Source: Mycobacterium sp. 852013-51886_SCH5428379 (GTDB lineage: Bacteria > Actinomycetota > Actinomycetes > Mycobacteriales > Mycobacteriaceae). From it: a DNA stretch of 64,000 nucleotides. The stretch lies in the NCBI RefSeq assembly GCF_001665575.1, contig NZ_LZSU01000019.1, positions 348,389-412,388 on the forward strand, in the 5' to 3' direction. A model generated the notes under the pieces. It did no database searches. It saw nothing but the letters and a program-made list of their open reading frames with translations, and was not told the DNA's origin. Shown piece after piece: positions 1 through 8,154 of this stretch (position 1 is the first letter of the stretch; every line of letters begins with the position of its first letter). Both the position numbers and the translations under genes were made by a program.

Positions 1-710
1 TGCGCAAGGGCTACTACGGCGCCTCGGCGATGCCGACGGAGATCCTCGCCGAGATCCGCGACCGGCTGCCGAATCTGCGGTTGTGGAACTTCTACGGCCA
101 GACCGAGATGGCACCGCTGGCCTCCGCGCTGGGCCCCGACGAGCAGGATGCGCACGCCGGATCTGCGGGCCGGCCGGTGCTCAACGTCGAGACCACGATC
201 CTCGACGAAGACAACTCCCCCGTCGGCGTCGGCGTCGTGGGCGAAATCGTCCACCGCAGCCCGCATCTCATGCTGGGGTACCTCGACGAGGACGCCAAGA
301 CCGCCGAGGCGTTCGGCGGCGGGTGGTTCCACTCCGGCGACCTCGGCTACTACGACGAATACGGCCTGCTACACGTGGTCGACCGCAAGAAGGACATGAT
401 CAAGACCGGCGGCGAGAACGTCGCCAGCCGAGAGGTCGAAGAGGTGCTGTACCGGCACAGCGGCGTCCAGGAAGTCGCGGTCTTCGGACTCAACCATCCG
501 GTGTGGGTCGAAGCCGTCGTCGCGGCGGTGGTCCCCCGCGACGGGGTCCGCCTCACCGAAGCCGATGTCATCGCCCACTGCCGCGAACACCTCGCGGGGT
601 TCAAGACACCCAAGCAGGTCTTCTTCGTCGACGCGCTGCCGAAGAACCCCAGCGGAAAGCTCCTCAAGCGTGATCTGCGCGAGCGGTTCCGCCTGCAAAA
701 CAATCACTGA
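1..710 (+). CDS. Acyl-CoA synthetase (AMP-binding, FadD-type), 3' part only
   Basis: C-terminal part of an ANL-superfamily acyl-CoA ligase, which activates a carboxylic acid with ATP and loads it on CoA. The frame is open from base 3, so the gene begins left of the window and the ATG at 30 is internal. Visible motifs are YGQTEM (adenylate-binding A5), GWFHSGDLGYYDEYG with the ribose-binding Asp, the hinge region DRKKDMIKTGGEN, and the C-terminal PKNPSGKLLKRDLRERF carrying the catalytic Lys. The enzyme is cytoplasmic. It is followed after 21 bp by a co-directional alcohol dehydrogenase, so it probably opens or continues the catabolic operon. The substrate cannot be read from the fragment; a steroid side-chain or aliphatic acid is an inference from neighbours. 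Confidence 0.93.
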   Translation, partial: RKGYYGASAMPTEILAEIRDRLPNLRLWNFYGQTEMAPLASALGPDEQDAHAGSAGRPVLNVETTILDEDNSPVGVGVVGEIVHRSPHLMLGYLDEDAKTAEAFGGGWFHSGDLGYYDEYGLLHVVDRKKDMIKTGGENVASREVEEVLYRHSGVQEVAVFGLNHPVWVEAVVAAVVPRDGVRLTEADVIAHCREHLAGFKTPKQVFFVDALPKNPSGKLLKRDLRERFRLQNNH

Positions 711-731
711 ACACCCATTGAGAGGATCGCC

Positions 732-1838
732 GTGTTCCACGGAAGGATCGCGCGTTTCGACGCGCCCGGACAGCCCTTCGAGATCGAGACCGTCAGCCTG
801 CCCGAGGTCGGGCCGGGCGAGATCCTCGTCAAGGTCATCCGGACCAACATCTGCGGTTCGGATCTGCACGCGTGGCACGGCACCTTCAACACCCGCGGCC
901 TGGGCGGGCAACTGCCCACCGTGCTGGGACACGAGATGGTCGGCGCCGTCGAGGCATTGGGCGACGGTGTCACGGCCGATTCGAACGGGGTACCGCTGAG
1001 CAGCGGGACGCGCGTGGTGTTCCCGTACTTCTTCTCGTGCCACCGCTGCCGCAACTGCCTGCTGGGCCGGCGCAACGCCTGCCTGAACCTCACGATGGCC
1101 ATGCTCGGGCGCGCCGACCAGCCCCCGTACTTCGTGGGCGGCTACGGCGACTACTTCCTGCTGCCCGCGGGTGCGGTCGTCTACACCGTGCCCGATACGG
1201 TGTCCGACGACGCCGCCTCCGGAGCGAATTGCGCACTGTCGCAGGTGATGTACGGACTCGAACGCGTCGACCAACAGCTGGGCGAGACCGTCGTCGTCCA
1301 GGGTGCGGGTGCGCTCGGCCTGTACGCCGTCGCAGTCGCCAAGGCACGCGGGGCCGGTCAGGTCATCGCGATCGACGGAGTCCCCGAGCGCCTGGAGTTG
1401 GCCGCCGCATTCGGCGCGGACACGGTGATCGACATCAACGAAGCCGCCACGGTCAAGGATCGGGCGAAGATCCTGCGCGGACTCACCGGCGGACACGGTG
1501 CGGACGTGGTGGTCGAGGTGGTGGGCCATCCGTCGGCGATCGACGAAGGCCTCAAGCTGCTCGGTCAGTTCGGGCGTTACGTCGAGATCGGCAACATCAA
1601 CATCGGCCAGACCTTCGAGTTCGATCCCTCCCGGTTCGTCTTCGCGAACAAGACCATGGTCGGCGTCTCGCTCTACGAACCGTCGGTGCTCTCGCGTGCG
1701 CTGACCTTCCTCGAACAGCATCAGCACCGGCTGCCGCTCGACCGATTGGCCGCCGCCCAGTACCGGCTCGACGACATCAACACCGCGTTCACCGCCGCCG
1801 AGGACAGACGCGACGTCCGCGCCAGCATCGTCCTCTGA
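732..1838 (+). CDS. Zinc-binding alcohol dehydrogenase (MDR family)
   Basis: Medium-chain Zn-dependent dehydrogenase, 368 aa, oxidising an alcohol to an aldehyde or ketone with NAD(P). Catalytic zinc ligands are visible as Cys41 (NICGSD) and His67-Glu68 (GHE). The structural zinc site has four cysteines in the CHRCRNCLLGRRNAC stretch (about 103-117). The Rossmann glycines are in GAGALGLY (191-198). It starts at GTG 732, with GAGAGGA a few bases upstream as ribosome binding site; no nearer in-frame start fits. It lies between an acyl-CoA synthetase and an aldehyde dehydrogenase, suggesting an alcohol to aldehyde to acid to acyl-CoA sequence. The exact substrate is unknown. Confidence 0.93.
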   Translation: MFHGRIARFDAPGQPFEIETVSLPEVGPGEILVKVIRTNICGSDLHAWHGTFNTRGLGGQLPTVLGHEMVGAVEALGDGVTADSNGVPLSSGTRVVFPYFFSCHRCRNCLLGRRNACLNLTMAMLGRADQPPYFVGGYGDYFLLPAGAVVYTVPDTVSDDAASGANCALSQVMYGLERVDQQLGETVVVQGAGALGLYAVAVAKARGAGQVIAIDGVPERLELAAAFGADTVIDINEAATVKDRAKILRGLTGGHGADVVVEVVGHPSAIDEGLKLLGQFGRYVEIGNINIGQTFEFDPSRFVFANKTMVGVSLYEPSVLSRALTFLEQHQHRLPLDRLAAAQYRLDDINTAFTAAEDRRDVRASIVL

Positions 1839-1875
1839 CCCCCTGACCGACATCCCCTCACCTTCAAGGAATCCC

Positions 1876-3294
1876 ATGCACGAGTACACGCGCACGACGC
1901 TGTTCATCGACGGTCGATGGGTGACCCCGTCGGGCAGCGGCGCCATCGAGGTCGTCGACCCCGCCACCGAGCAGGTGATCGGGTCGGTGCCCAACGGTAC
2001 GGCCGCCGATGTCGACGCCGCCGTGGACGCCGCACGGCGCGCGTTCGATCCGTTGATCACCGTGGCCGAGCGGCGGGACCGTGTGCGCCGGGTCATCGAC
2101 GCGATGGAGAAGCGACTCCCCGACATCGCCGAGACCATCACCCGCGAGATGGGCGCCCCGATCCGCATCTCCCAGACCGCGCAGACCAAAGTGCCGCTCG
2201 CCGTCGCCCAGGGGTTCGCCGGTGTCCTCGACACCTTCGAATTCGAAGAGCGCGTGGGCCATTCGCTGGTCGTGCGCGAACCCTACGGTGTCGTCGGGGC
2301 GATCACCCCGTGGAACTACCCGCTGTACCAGGTGATCGCCAAAGTGCTGCCCGCCATAGCGGCCGGCTGCACCGTCGTGCTCAAGCCGAGCAACGAGGCT
2401 CCGCTGTCGGTGTTCGAGTTCGCCGAGGCCGTCGAGGAGGCGGGCCTGCCGCCGGGCGTGGTGAACCTGGTGTCCGGCAGTGGCCGGGTGGTCGGCGAGC
2501 GGATCGCCGCGCATCCCGATGTGGACCTGGTGTCGTTCACCGGGTCCACCGGGGTGGGACAGCGGGTGGCCGAGCTGGCCGCCCGCTCGGTGAAGAAGGT
2601 CTCGCTGGAGCTGGGTGGAAAGTCGGCCAACGTCATCCTCGACGGCGCCGACCTGGCGACCGCGATCAAGGTGGGCGTCGGCAACGCCTTCCTCAACAGC
2701 GGGCAGACCTGTATGGCGTGGACGCGGATGCTGGTGCCGCTGTCGCGCTACGACGAGGCGCTGGGACTGATCAAGGCGGCAGCCGGAAAGTACACGGTCG
2801 GCGACCCCTTCGACCCGGCGACGCGGATCGGGCCGTCGGCATCGGCCGCCCAACGGGACAGCGTGCGCGGGTTCATCGAGCGGGCCGAGAAGGATGGCGC
2901 CCGCCTTCTGACCGGCGGCGCCGGGGCCGTCCGCGACGTCGGCTACTACATCGCGCCCACCGTGTTCGCCGACGTCGCACCCGACTCCGAACTCGGACAG
3001 GAGGAGGTGTTCGGCCCGGTGCTCGCGGTCATCCCGTTCCGCGACGAGGACGACGCCCTGCGCATCGCCAACGGCACCTCGTATGGATTGTCCGGGGCCG
3101 TATGGGCTCCGGATCTCGACGGCGCCATCGCCTTCGCACGCCGGGTGCAGACCGGTCAGCTCGATCTGAACGGCGGGATGTACAACCCGGTCGCACCGTT
3201 CGGCGGGTACAAGAAGTCCGGCGTGGGCCGCGAACTCGGCCGCGCGGGGTTCGAGGAGTTCCTGCAGACCAAGTCCCTGCAGCTGCCGGTATGA
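1876..3294 (+). CDS. Aldehyde dehydrogenase (NAD(P)-dependent)
   Basis: Complete 472-aa member of the aldehyde dehydrogenase superfamily, of normal family length. It oxidises an aldehyde to the carboxylic acid. The general base Glu245 is in LELGGKS and the nucleophile Cys279 is in NSGQTCMAW; TPWNYP (145-149) and FTGSTGVG (221-228) line the cofactor site. It starts at ATG 1876, with AAGGA about 9 bp upstream. It sits 37 bp after the alcohol dehydrogenase and most likely oxidises that enzyme's product. Its cognate acyl-CoA ligase may be the FadD at the window edge. The substrate is not determinable from sequence. Confidence 0.95.
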   Translation: MHEYTRTTLFIDGRWVTPSGSGAIEVVDPATEQVIGSVPNGTAADVDAAVDAARRAFDPLITVAERRDRVRRVIDAMEKRLPDIAETITREMGAPIRISQTAQTKVPLAVAQGFAGVLDTFEFEERVGHSLVVREPYGVVGAITPWNYPLYQVIAKVLPAIAAGCTVVLKPSNEAPLSVFEFAEAVEEAGLPPGVVNLVSGSGRVVGERIAAHPDVDLVSFTGSTGVGQRVAELAARSVKKVSLELGGKSANVILDGADLATAIKVGVGNAFLNSGQTCMAWTRMLVPLSRYDEALGLIKAAAGKYTVGDPFDPATRIGPSASAAQRDSVRGFIERAEKDGARLLTGGAGAVRDVGYYIAPTVFADVAPDSELGQEEVFGPVLAVIPFRDEDDALRIANGTSYGLSGAVWAPDLDGAIAFARRVQTGQLDLNGGMYNPVAPFGGYKKSGVGRELGRAGFEEFLQTKSLQLPV

Positions 3295-3300
3295 GCGGTG

Positions 3301-3316
3301 TTCCGCTCACCGGGCA
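3301..3316 (+). promoter_or_regulatory. Candidate operator, TTCCGCTCACCGGG motif
   Basis: The sequence TTCCGCTCACCGGGCA lies 42 bp before the start of the NTF2-like gene at 3359. Near-identical sites precede the KshA and KstD genes (12901) and the flavin reductase gene (17244) at almost the same distance. It is an imperfect dyad with CCG and CGG arms. The regulator that binds it is unknown. Confidence 0.5.
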
Positions 3317-3358
3317 CGCCCCTGTCCCCCGGTACACGCGGGGACTTGACTGACCGGC

Positions 3359-3844
3359 ATGAGCAACGACATCGCGCCCGCTGAACTGCAGGATTTCATC
3401 GCCGGCTTCTGGTTCCACTACGACGAAGCGCACTACGACGAGATGGCGGCCGCCTTCGCCGAGGATGCTCGCTACGTCAGCCGCAGCGACTCCGGCGCGA
3501 GCCCCTTCGAGGAGCTCATGTCGCCGGAGTTGAACGGCCGCGACACGGTGATGGAGTGGCTGTCAGAGCACCGCAGGGAAAGCCCGTACCCGCTGCGCCA
3601 TCACGCCACCAACCTGCATCGCACCGCGGTCGAGGGTGACACCGTGCGCGCCCGCTTCTACATCTTCGTCAACCAGATCACGAACTTCGTTCCGTTCGCG
3701 GTGTCCAGCGGTGTCGCCAACGTCGCTGTGCGCCGCGGCGCCGCCGGGCTGGAGTTCACCGAGATGGAGGTCATCCTCGACACGACGAATTCGGTTCTGC
3801 TGTCCGAACGGTCGGCCACCCCGGCATCGAGTAGCGCATCCTGA
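3359..3844 (+). CDS. NTF2-like (SnoaL/nuclear transport factor 2 fold) protein
   Basis: 161-aa protein that looks like the SnoaL-like/NTF2-like cone-fold family. These proteins are small cytoplasmic enzymes (isomerases, hydratases, cyclases, ring-hydroxylase small subunits). Family-typical features are the N-terminal helix with FWFHYDEAHYDEMAAAFAEDA, the NGRDTVMEWL helix, the HHATNLH strand and the C-terminal EMEVILDTTNSVL. It starts at ATG 3359 and has its own upstream motif site at 3301, so it probably begins a new transcript that continues into the SDR genes (5-bp gap to the next). In steroid loci such proteins are often isomerases or dehydratases, but no catalytic residue can be assigned here. 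Confidence 0.75.
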   Translation: MSNDIAPAELQDFIAGFWFHYDEAHYDEMAAAFAEDARYVSRSDSGASPFEELMSPELNGRDTVMEWLSEHRRESPYPLRHHATNLHRTAVEGDTVRARFYIFVNQITNFVPFAVSSGVANVAVRRGAAGLEFTEMEVILDTTNSVLLSERSATPASSSAS

Positions 3845-3849
3845 GCGGC

Positions 3850-4710
3850 GTGAACGCCCGCGAGACCTTCGCCGGCGGCGTCGCGGTCATCACCGGCGCC
3901 GGGGCCGGTATCGGCGCAGGGCTGGCCCGTCATGCCGCCGGCCTGGGGATGACCGTCGTCCTCGCCGACATCGACGCCGGTGCCATCGCCGCCCTGCGTG
4001 CCGAACTCGAGCAGCAGGGTGCGCGAGCGGTCGACATCGTCTGTGACGTACGTGCTTTCGCTGCTGTCGAGGACCTCGCCGAGCGCACCTACCGGGAAAT
4101 CGGGCCGGTTCGGCTGCTGGTCAACAACGCAGGCATCGAACAGTTCGGCTATCTGTGGGACACCCCGGTCGAGAATTGGCAGCGACTGGTCGACATCAAC
4201 GTCTCCGGGGTCTTCCACGGTGTGCGCGCGTTCCTGCCGAAGATCATCGCGGCGGGATCGCCGGCGTGGGTGTGGAATCTGTCCTCGATCGGTGGTGTGG
4301 CGGTGGTGCCGCTGCAGGCGCCCTACATCATGAGCAAGCACGCGGTGCTGGCGCTGACCGAATGTCTGGCGTTGGAGGTGCAGCACGCCGGACACGACCA
4401 CATCCACGTGCAGGCCGTGCTGCCGGGCGCGGTCGCCACGAACATCTTCGAATCCGCAGGCGGGGTCACCGACGGTGACGTCGGTGCAGCCGAAGCGCAG
4501 CGGGTCGCCATGCTCGACATCAAGGCCACCGCAATGGATCCGGTGGCAGCCGCCGAGGTGGTGTTCGACCAGGCTGTCGACGGCAGGTTCTACCTGCTGA
4601 CGCAACCGGAGTACGTCGGCTCGGCGATGGCCGAGCGGGCCGACGTCCTGCGCTCGCAACGGGCCCCCCTGCTGCGGACCACGCAGCGGTTCGACCCGGC
4701 GAAGCACTGA
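3850..4710 (+). CDS. Short-chain dehydrogenase/reductase
   Basis: Classical SDR, 286 aa. It has the nucleotide-binding TGAGAGIGAG motif (15-24), NNAG (92-95), Ser145/146 in NLSSIGG and the catalytic Tyr159-x3-Lys163 pair (YIMSK). It oxidises or reduces a hydroxyl/keto group with NAD(P)(H). The start is GTG 3850, five bp after the NTF2-like gene, and the stop is 1 bp before the next SDR, so the genes are tightly co-transcribed. The C-terminal tail of about 40 aa beyond the SDR core is longer than in minimal members. A hydroxysteroid or hydroxyacyl-CoA substrate is plausible from context only. Confidence 0.9.
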   Translation: MNARETFAGGVAVITGAGAGIGAGLARHAAGLGMTVVLADIDAGAIAALRAELEQQGARAVDIVCDVRAFAAVEDLAERTYREIGPVRLLVNNAGIEQFGYLWDTPVENWQRLVDINVSGVFHGVRAFLPKIIAAGSPAWVWNLSSIGGVAVVPLQAPYIMSKHAVLALTECLALEVQHAGHDHIHVQAVLPGAVATNIFESAGGVTDGDVGAAEAQRVAMLDIKATAMDPVAAAEVVFDQAVDGRFYLLTQPEYVGSAMAERADVLRSQRAPLLRTTQRFDPAKH

Positions 4711-4711
4711 C

Positions 4712-5488
4712 GTGGAACTCGCGGACAAGGTCTTCGTAGTCACCGGCGCCGGTAACGGCATGGGCAGGCAGGTGGCGCGTCAACTCCTCGCGCGGGGTGC
4801 GCATGTCGCGGCCGCCGATCTGGACCAAGCGGGTCTGGCGGGTTCCGCCCGCCATGCACGGTTGTCGACCCACGTCCTCGACGTCACCGACCGCTCGGCG
4901 GTCGCCGCGTTCCCCGAGCAGGTGCTCGCGCGACACGGCCGGGTCGACGGCCTGGTCAACATCGCAGGCGTCATCCACCGCTTCGCCCCGTTCACCGACC
5001 TGTCGGAGCGGGAGACCGACCGCATCATGGCCGTCAACTTCACCGGCACGGTGAACATGTGCCGCGCGTTCCTGCCGCATCTGCTGACGCGTCCCGAGGC
5101 GAACCTGACGAACATGTCGAGTCTGTCGGCGCTGCTGCCCTTCGCCAGCCAGACGCTGTACAGCGCGAGCAAGGGCGCGGTCAAACAGTTCAGCGAGGGT
5201 CTCTACGCCGAGCTCTGCGACACCAATGTCCATGTCACGACGATCTTTCCGGGCAACATCTCCACCGAGCTGACCCGCAACTCGGGTGTCGAGATGCTCG
5301 ATGCCGGCGACAAGAAGGTCCGTGCGACCTCGCCGGAGGCGGCAGGCGCGAAGATCGTCGACGGGATCGCCCGCGATCGCTTCCGGGTGCTCGTCGGTAC
5401 CGATGCGCGCCTGCTCGACGTCCTCAGCCGCCTCTCGGCACGGCGCACCACCCGGCTGGTGGCCAAGCAGATCAAATCCGTCCTCTGA
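4712..5488 (+). CDS. Short-chain dehydrogenase/reductase
   Basis: Second SDR in tandem, 258 aa. The TGAGNGMGRQ cofactor motif (11-20), NIAG in place of NNAG (83-86), Ser136/137 and catalytic Tyr150/Lys154 (YSASK) are all present. It starts at GTG 4712, one base after the previous stop, implying translational coupling. The protein is not a close copy of its neighbour: the sequences diverge outside the core motifs, so the two probably act on different positions or substrates. Cytoplasmic oxidoreductase, substrate unknown. Confidence 0.9.
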   Translation: MELADKVFVVTGAGNGMGRQVARQLLARGAHVAAADLDQAGLAGSARHARLSTHVLDVTDRSAVAAFPEQVLARHGRVDGLVNIAGVIHRFAPFTDLSERETDRIMAVNFTGTVNMCRAFLPHLLTRPEANLTNMSSLSALLPFASQTLYSASKGAVKQFSEGLYAELCDTNVHVTTIFPGNISTELTRNSGVEMLDAGDKKVRATSPEAAGAKIVDGIARDRFRVLVGTDARLLDVLSRLSARRTTRLVAKQIKSVL

Positions 5489-5505
5489 CGCTCAGGGAGT
5501 CGAAC

Positions 5506-7104
5506 ATGCCAACACCGCGCGGATACGACGTCATCGTGGTCGGTTTCGGCGCCGCAGGCGCATCCGCGGCGATCGAAGCCGCGGATCGGGGTGCGCGGGT
5601 GCTGGTGCTCGATCGCGGCTACGGCGGCGGAGCGACGGCATTGTCCGGCGGGATCGTCTACGCCGGTGCCGGCACCGACGAGCAACGGGCGGGCGGCTAC
5701 GACGACACGGTCGAGGACATGCGCGCCTATCTCGAGCAGGAGGTGGGTGACGCCGTCAGCGCCGAGACACTGCAACGGTTCTGCGAGCAGAGCCCGGCCA
5801 TGATCGAGTGGCTCAAGGCCCAGGGCGTCGAGTTCCGTGGCGGGAAGGTGTCGTCGTACAAGACGTCGTACCCGACCGACGAGTACTACCTGTACTACTC
5901 CGGCAATGAGAAAGCCCACCCCTACGTGCGGCACGCGCGGCCGGTGCCCCGAGGTCACCGCGTGCTAGCACCTGGGATGAGCTCTGGCAAAGTGTTTTTC
6001 GAGCATCTGGCCCGCTCGGCCAAGGCCAAGGGCGTCGAATTCGTCCCGCTCGCGCGCGTCGACGAACTGATCACCGACGGCGACGGCCGGGTCACCGGCG
6101 TGCGCTATCGCGCGATGGACGCGGCGCATCCCCACGGGCGTCGCCACCGGCTGTTGACCACGCTGACCGCGAAGATCGGCAACTGGCAACCGGGCATGGT
6201 CGCAGGAGCGGTCGCCCGGACGGAACGGCTGTGGGCGGATGCCGCGGTCAACCGCGAGGTGCACGGCAGCACGGTGATCCTCGCCGCGGGTGGATTCATC
6301 TTCAACCGGCAGTGGATGGCGCAGTACGCACCGCAGTTCTTGGGGATCTCTCCGCTGGGCACCGCCGGTGATGACGGCAAGGGCATCGCGCTGGGCGTGG
6401 CAGCCGGCGGGACGACCCACAAGATGGGCAACGTCACCGCATGGCGATTCCTCGCACCGCCGAGCGCGTTCCTCGAAGGTGTCACCGTCGGCAGGGACGG
6501 TCGTCGCATTACGAACGAGGACCTCTACGGCGCCACCCACGGCAACGTGATGATGCGAGAACACGGGGGCAGCGGCTGGGCCGTCTACGACGCCCCGACG
6601 TGGCGGAAGGTGAAGGATCAGATCCGGTCCCAGACGCAGCTGTTCCAACGGCTTCAGCTGGTGTACCTGTTCACCGTCGGGCACAAGAAAGCCGACTCGA
6701 TCGAGGCGCTCGCGGCGAAGAACGGTATCGATCCGGCGGGTCTGCGTCGCACCGTCGACGCGTACAACGCCGGTATCGCGAGCGGTGCAGGCGATCCCGC
6801 GCACAAGGAGCCCGAACTCAGCCCGCCCCTGGCAGTCCCGCCGTTCTACTCGATCGACATCTCGGCCGATTCGTCGATGTTCTACCCGATTCCCGGACTG
6901 ACCCTCGGCGGCCTGGTCGTCGACGAGCAGACCGGCGCCGTCACCCATCGCGACGGCGGACCGGTCCCGGGTCTGTACGCCGCAGGCCGCAACGCCGTCG
7001 GCATCTGCTCGAACAGCTACGTCAGCGGATTGTCCATCGCCGACTGCGTCTTCAGCGGCCGCCGGGCGGGAGCACACGCCGCCGCCACGGTGCACACGGC
7101 ATGA
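5506..7104 (+). CDS. FAD-dependent oxidoreductase, probable 3-ketosteroid delta4-(5alpha)-dehydrogenase type
   Basis: 532-aa flavoprotein of the fumarate reductase/ketosteroid dehydrogenase superfamily. The N-terminal FAD motif is VVGFGAAGASAA (11-22), with LDRGYGGGATALSGG following. The C-terminus holds GLYAAGR and then NSYVSGLSIADCVFSGRRAG. A Tyr-x-Ser pair (Tyr505, Ser507) resembles the catalytic Tyr/Ser pair known from the Rhodococcus delta4-(5alpha)-enzyme; the TYPGxG signature of delta1-dehydrogenases is absent. I chose ATG 5506, preceded by CAGGGAG, although the frame stays open far upstream through the previous SDR. Its stop overlaps the next start (ATGA). The delta4 assignment is inference; the family call is firm. 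Confidence 0.8.
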   Translation: MPTPRGYDVIVVGFGAAGASAAIEAADRGARVLVLDRGYGGGATALSGGIVYAGAGTDEQRAGGYDDTVEDMRAYLEQEVGDAVSAETLQRFCEQSPAMIEWLKAQGVEFRGGKVSSYKTSYPTDEYYLYYSGNEKAHPYVRHARPVPRGHRVLAPGMSSGKVFFEHLARSAKAKGVEFVPLARVDELITDGDGRVTGVRYRAMDAAHPHGRRHRLLTTLTAKIGNWQPGMVAGAVARTERLWADAAVNREVHGSTVILAAGGFIFNRQWMAQYAPQFLGISPLGTAGDDGKGIALGVAAGGTTHKMGNVTAWRFLAPPSAFLEGVTVGRDGRRITNEDLYGATHGNVMMREHGGSGWAVYDAPTWRKVKDQIRSQTQLFQRLQLVYLFTVGHKKADSIEALAAKNGIDPAGLRRTVDAYNAGIASGAGDPAHKEPELSPPLAVPPFYSIDISADSSMFYPIPGLTLGGLVVDEQTGAVTHRDGGPVPGLYAAGRNAVGICSNSYVSGLSIADCVFSGRRAGAHAAATVHTA

Positions 7105-8045
7105 CCGACTATCCGCTCGACCCCGACGCCGCCGCACGCGCCGCCGCGTTCGGGGCGGTCGCCCCCATGCGCGTGCGCGGCCTCGACGAGGTCCGCCGGA
7201 TGCTCGAGTCGGCGCCCCTGCCCGACGGGATGCCCGAGATGGTGGGCATCGAGGATGTGCTCGCACCCGGCCCGGCCGGCCCGATCCCGCTGCGGATCTA
7301 CCGACCGAGCGATCAGGATCCGGCGCCCGTGTTGGTCTACTTCCACGGCGGCGGCATGGTTCTCGGGTCCAACCACTCCTTCGAGCCCCTGGCCCGGACG
7401 CTGGCGGCGGCCGGCGGAGCCACCGTGGTCTCGGTCGACTACCGCCTGGCGCCCGAATCGCCTGCGCCCGCCCAATTCGACGACGCCTACGCCGCGACCG
7501 CCTGGGTCGCCGACCACGCAGCAGCACTGAAGGTGGACACCGGCCGCCTCGCGGTCGCCGGTGACAGCGCGGGTGGTTCGCTCGCCGCCGCCGTCGCACT
7601 CGCCGCGCGGGACCGGGGTGGACCGTCCCTGTGCTGTCAGGTGCTGATGTATCCCGGGCTCGACCGGGACATGAGGTGCGAGTCGATCCAGACCATGCCC
7701 GACGCACCGATGCTCAGCCGAGCGGACATCGACTACATGCACGAACTCGCCGACCGCGGTGTGACCGCACCCCCGGATCCCTACCGATTCCCCGCGCTGG
7801 CAACCGATTTGACCGGCCTTTCGCCCGCGATCGTCGTCACCGCGGCCTGCGACCCGATCCGCGACTGGGGCGAACGCTATGCGTTGCGGCTGCGTGATGC
7901 GGGCGTGCAGACCACGCTGACGCGCTATCCGGGCGTCTATCACGGCTTCCTGATGCGATCGGACGCCACCGCACGGGGGCGGCTGGCGATCGCGGAGATC
8001 GGAGCGTCGCTGCGTGCGAAATTCGCTCATCCCCTCACGTTCTGA
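7101..8045 (+). CDS. Alpha/beta hydrolase, hormone-sensitive-lipase-type esterase
   Basis: 314-aa carboxylesterase of the HSL/LipR family. The oxyanion-hole motif HGGG is at 82-85, the nucleophile elbow GDSAGGS has Ser156, an Asp sits in TAACDPIRD near residue 263, and the His is in GVYHGF near 290. It starts at ATG 7101, overlapping the upstream dehydrogenase stop by 4 bp, so expression is coupled. No signal peptide is seen, so it is cytoplasmic. In a steroid cluster it could cleave an ester or lactone intermediate, or acylated substrate entering the pathway; this is inference. Confidence 0.92.
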   Translation: MTDYPLDPDAAARAAAFGAVAPMRVRGLDEVRRMLESAPLPDGMPEMVGIEDVLAPGPAGPIPLRIYRPSDQDPAPVLVYFHGGGMVLGSNHSFEPLARTLAAAGGATVVSVDYRLAPESPAPAQFDDAYAATAWVADHAAALKVDTGRLAVAGDSAGGSLAAAVALAARDRGGPSLCCQVLMYPGLDRDMRCESIQTMPDAPMLSRADIDYMHELADRGVTAPPDPYRFPALATDLTGLSPAIVVTAACDPIRDWGERYALRLRDAGVQTTLTRYPGVYHGFLMRSDATARGRLAIAEIGASLRAKFAHPLTF

Positions 8046-8154
8046 CGCTGATCTCCCGATCACCGGACACGTCGGGTCACCGCGGGCCGTCGGCGATCGA
8101 AGATTGTCCCAGAGACGCCGCTGCCCAGCGACCGATGGAACAAGAGGAGACCCG

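Noticed and set aside
369..2234. Long minus-strand open frame (over 600 codons) opposite the fadD and alcohol dehydrogenase genes
   Set aside because: Antisense to genes with clear catalytic motifs; composition is the His/Asp/Arg/Val/Gly-rich type produced by reading high-GC codons in reverse.
5965..7707. 580-codon minus-strand frame opposite the flavoprotein and esterase genes
   Set aside because: No domain, Arg/Gly/Ala-rich, fully overlapped by two genes with intact motifs.
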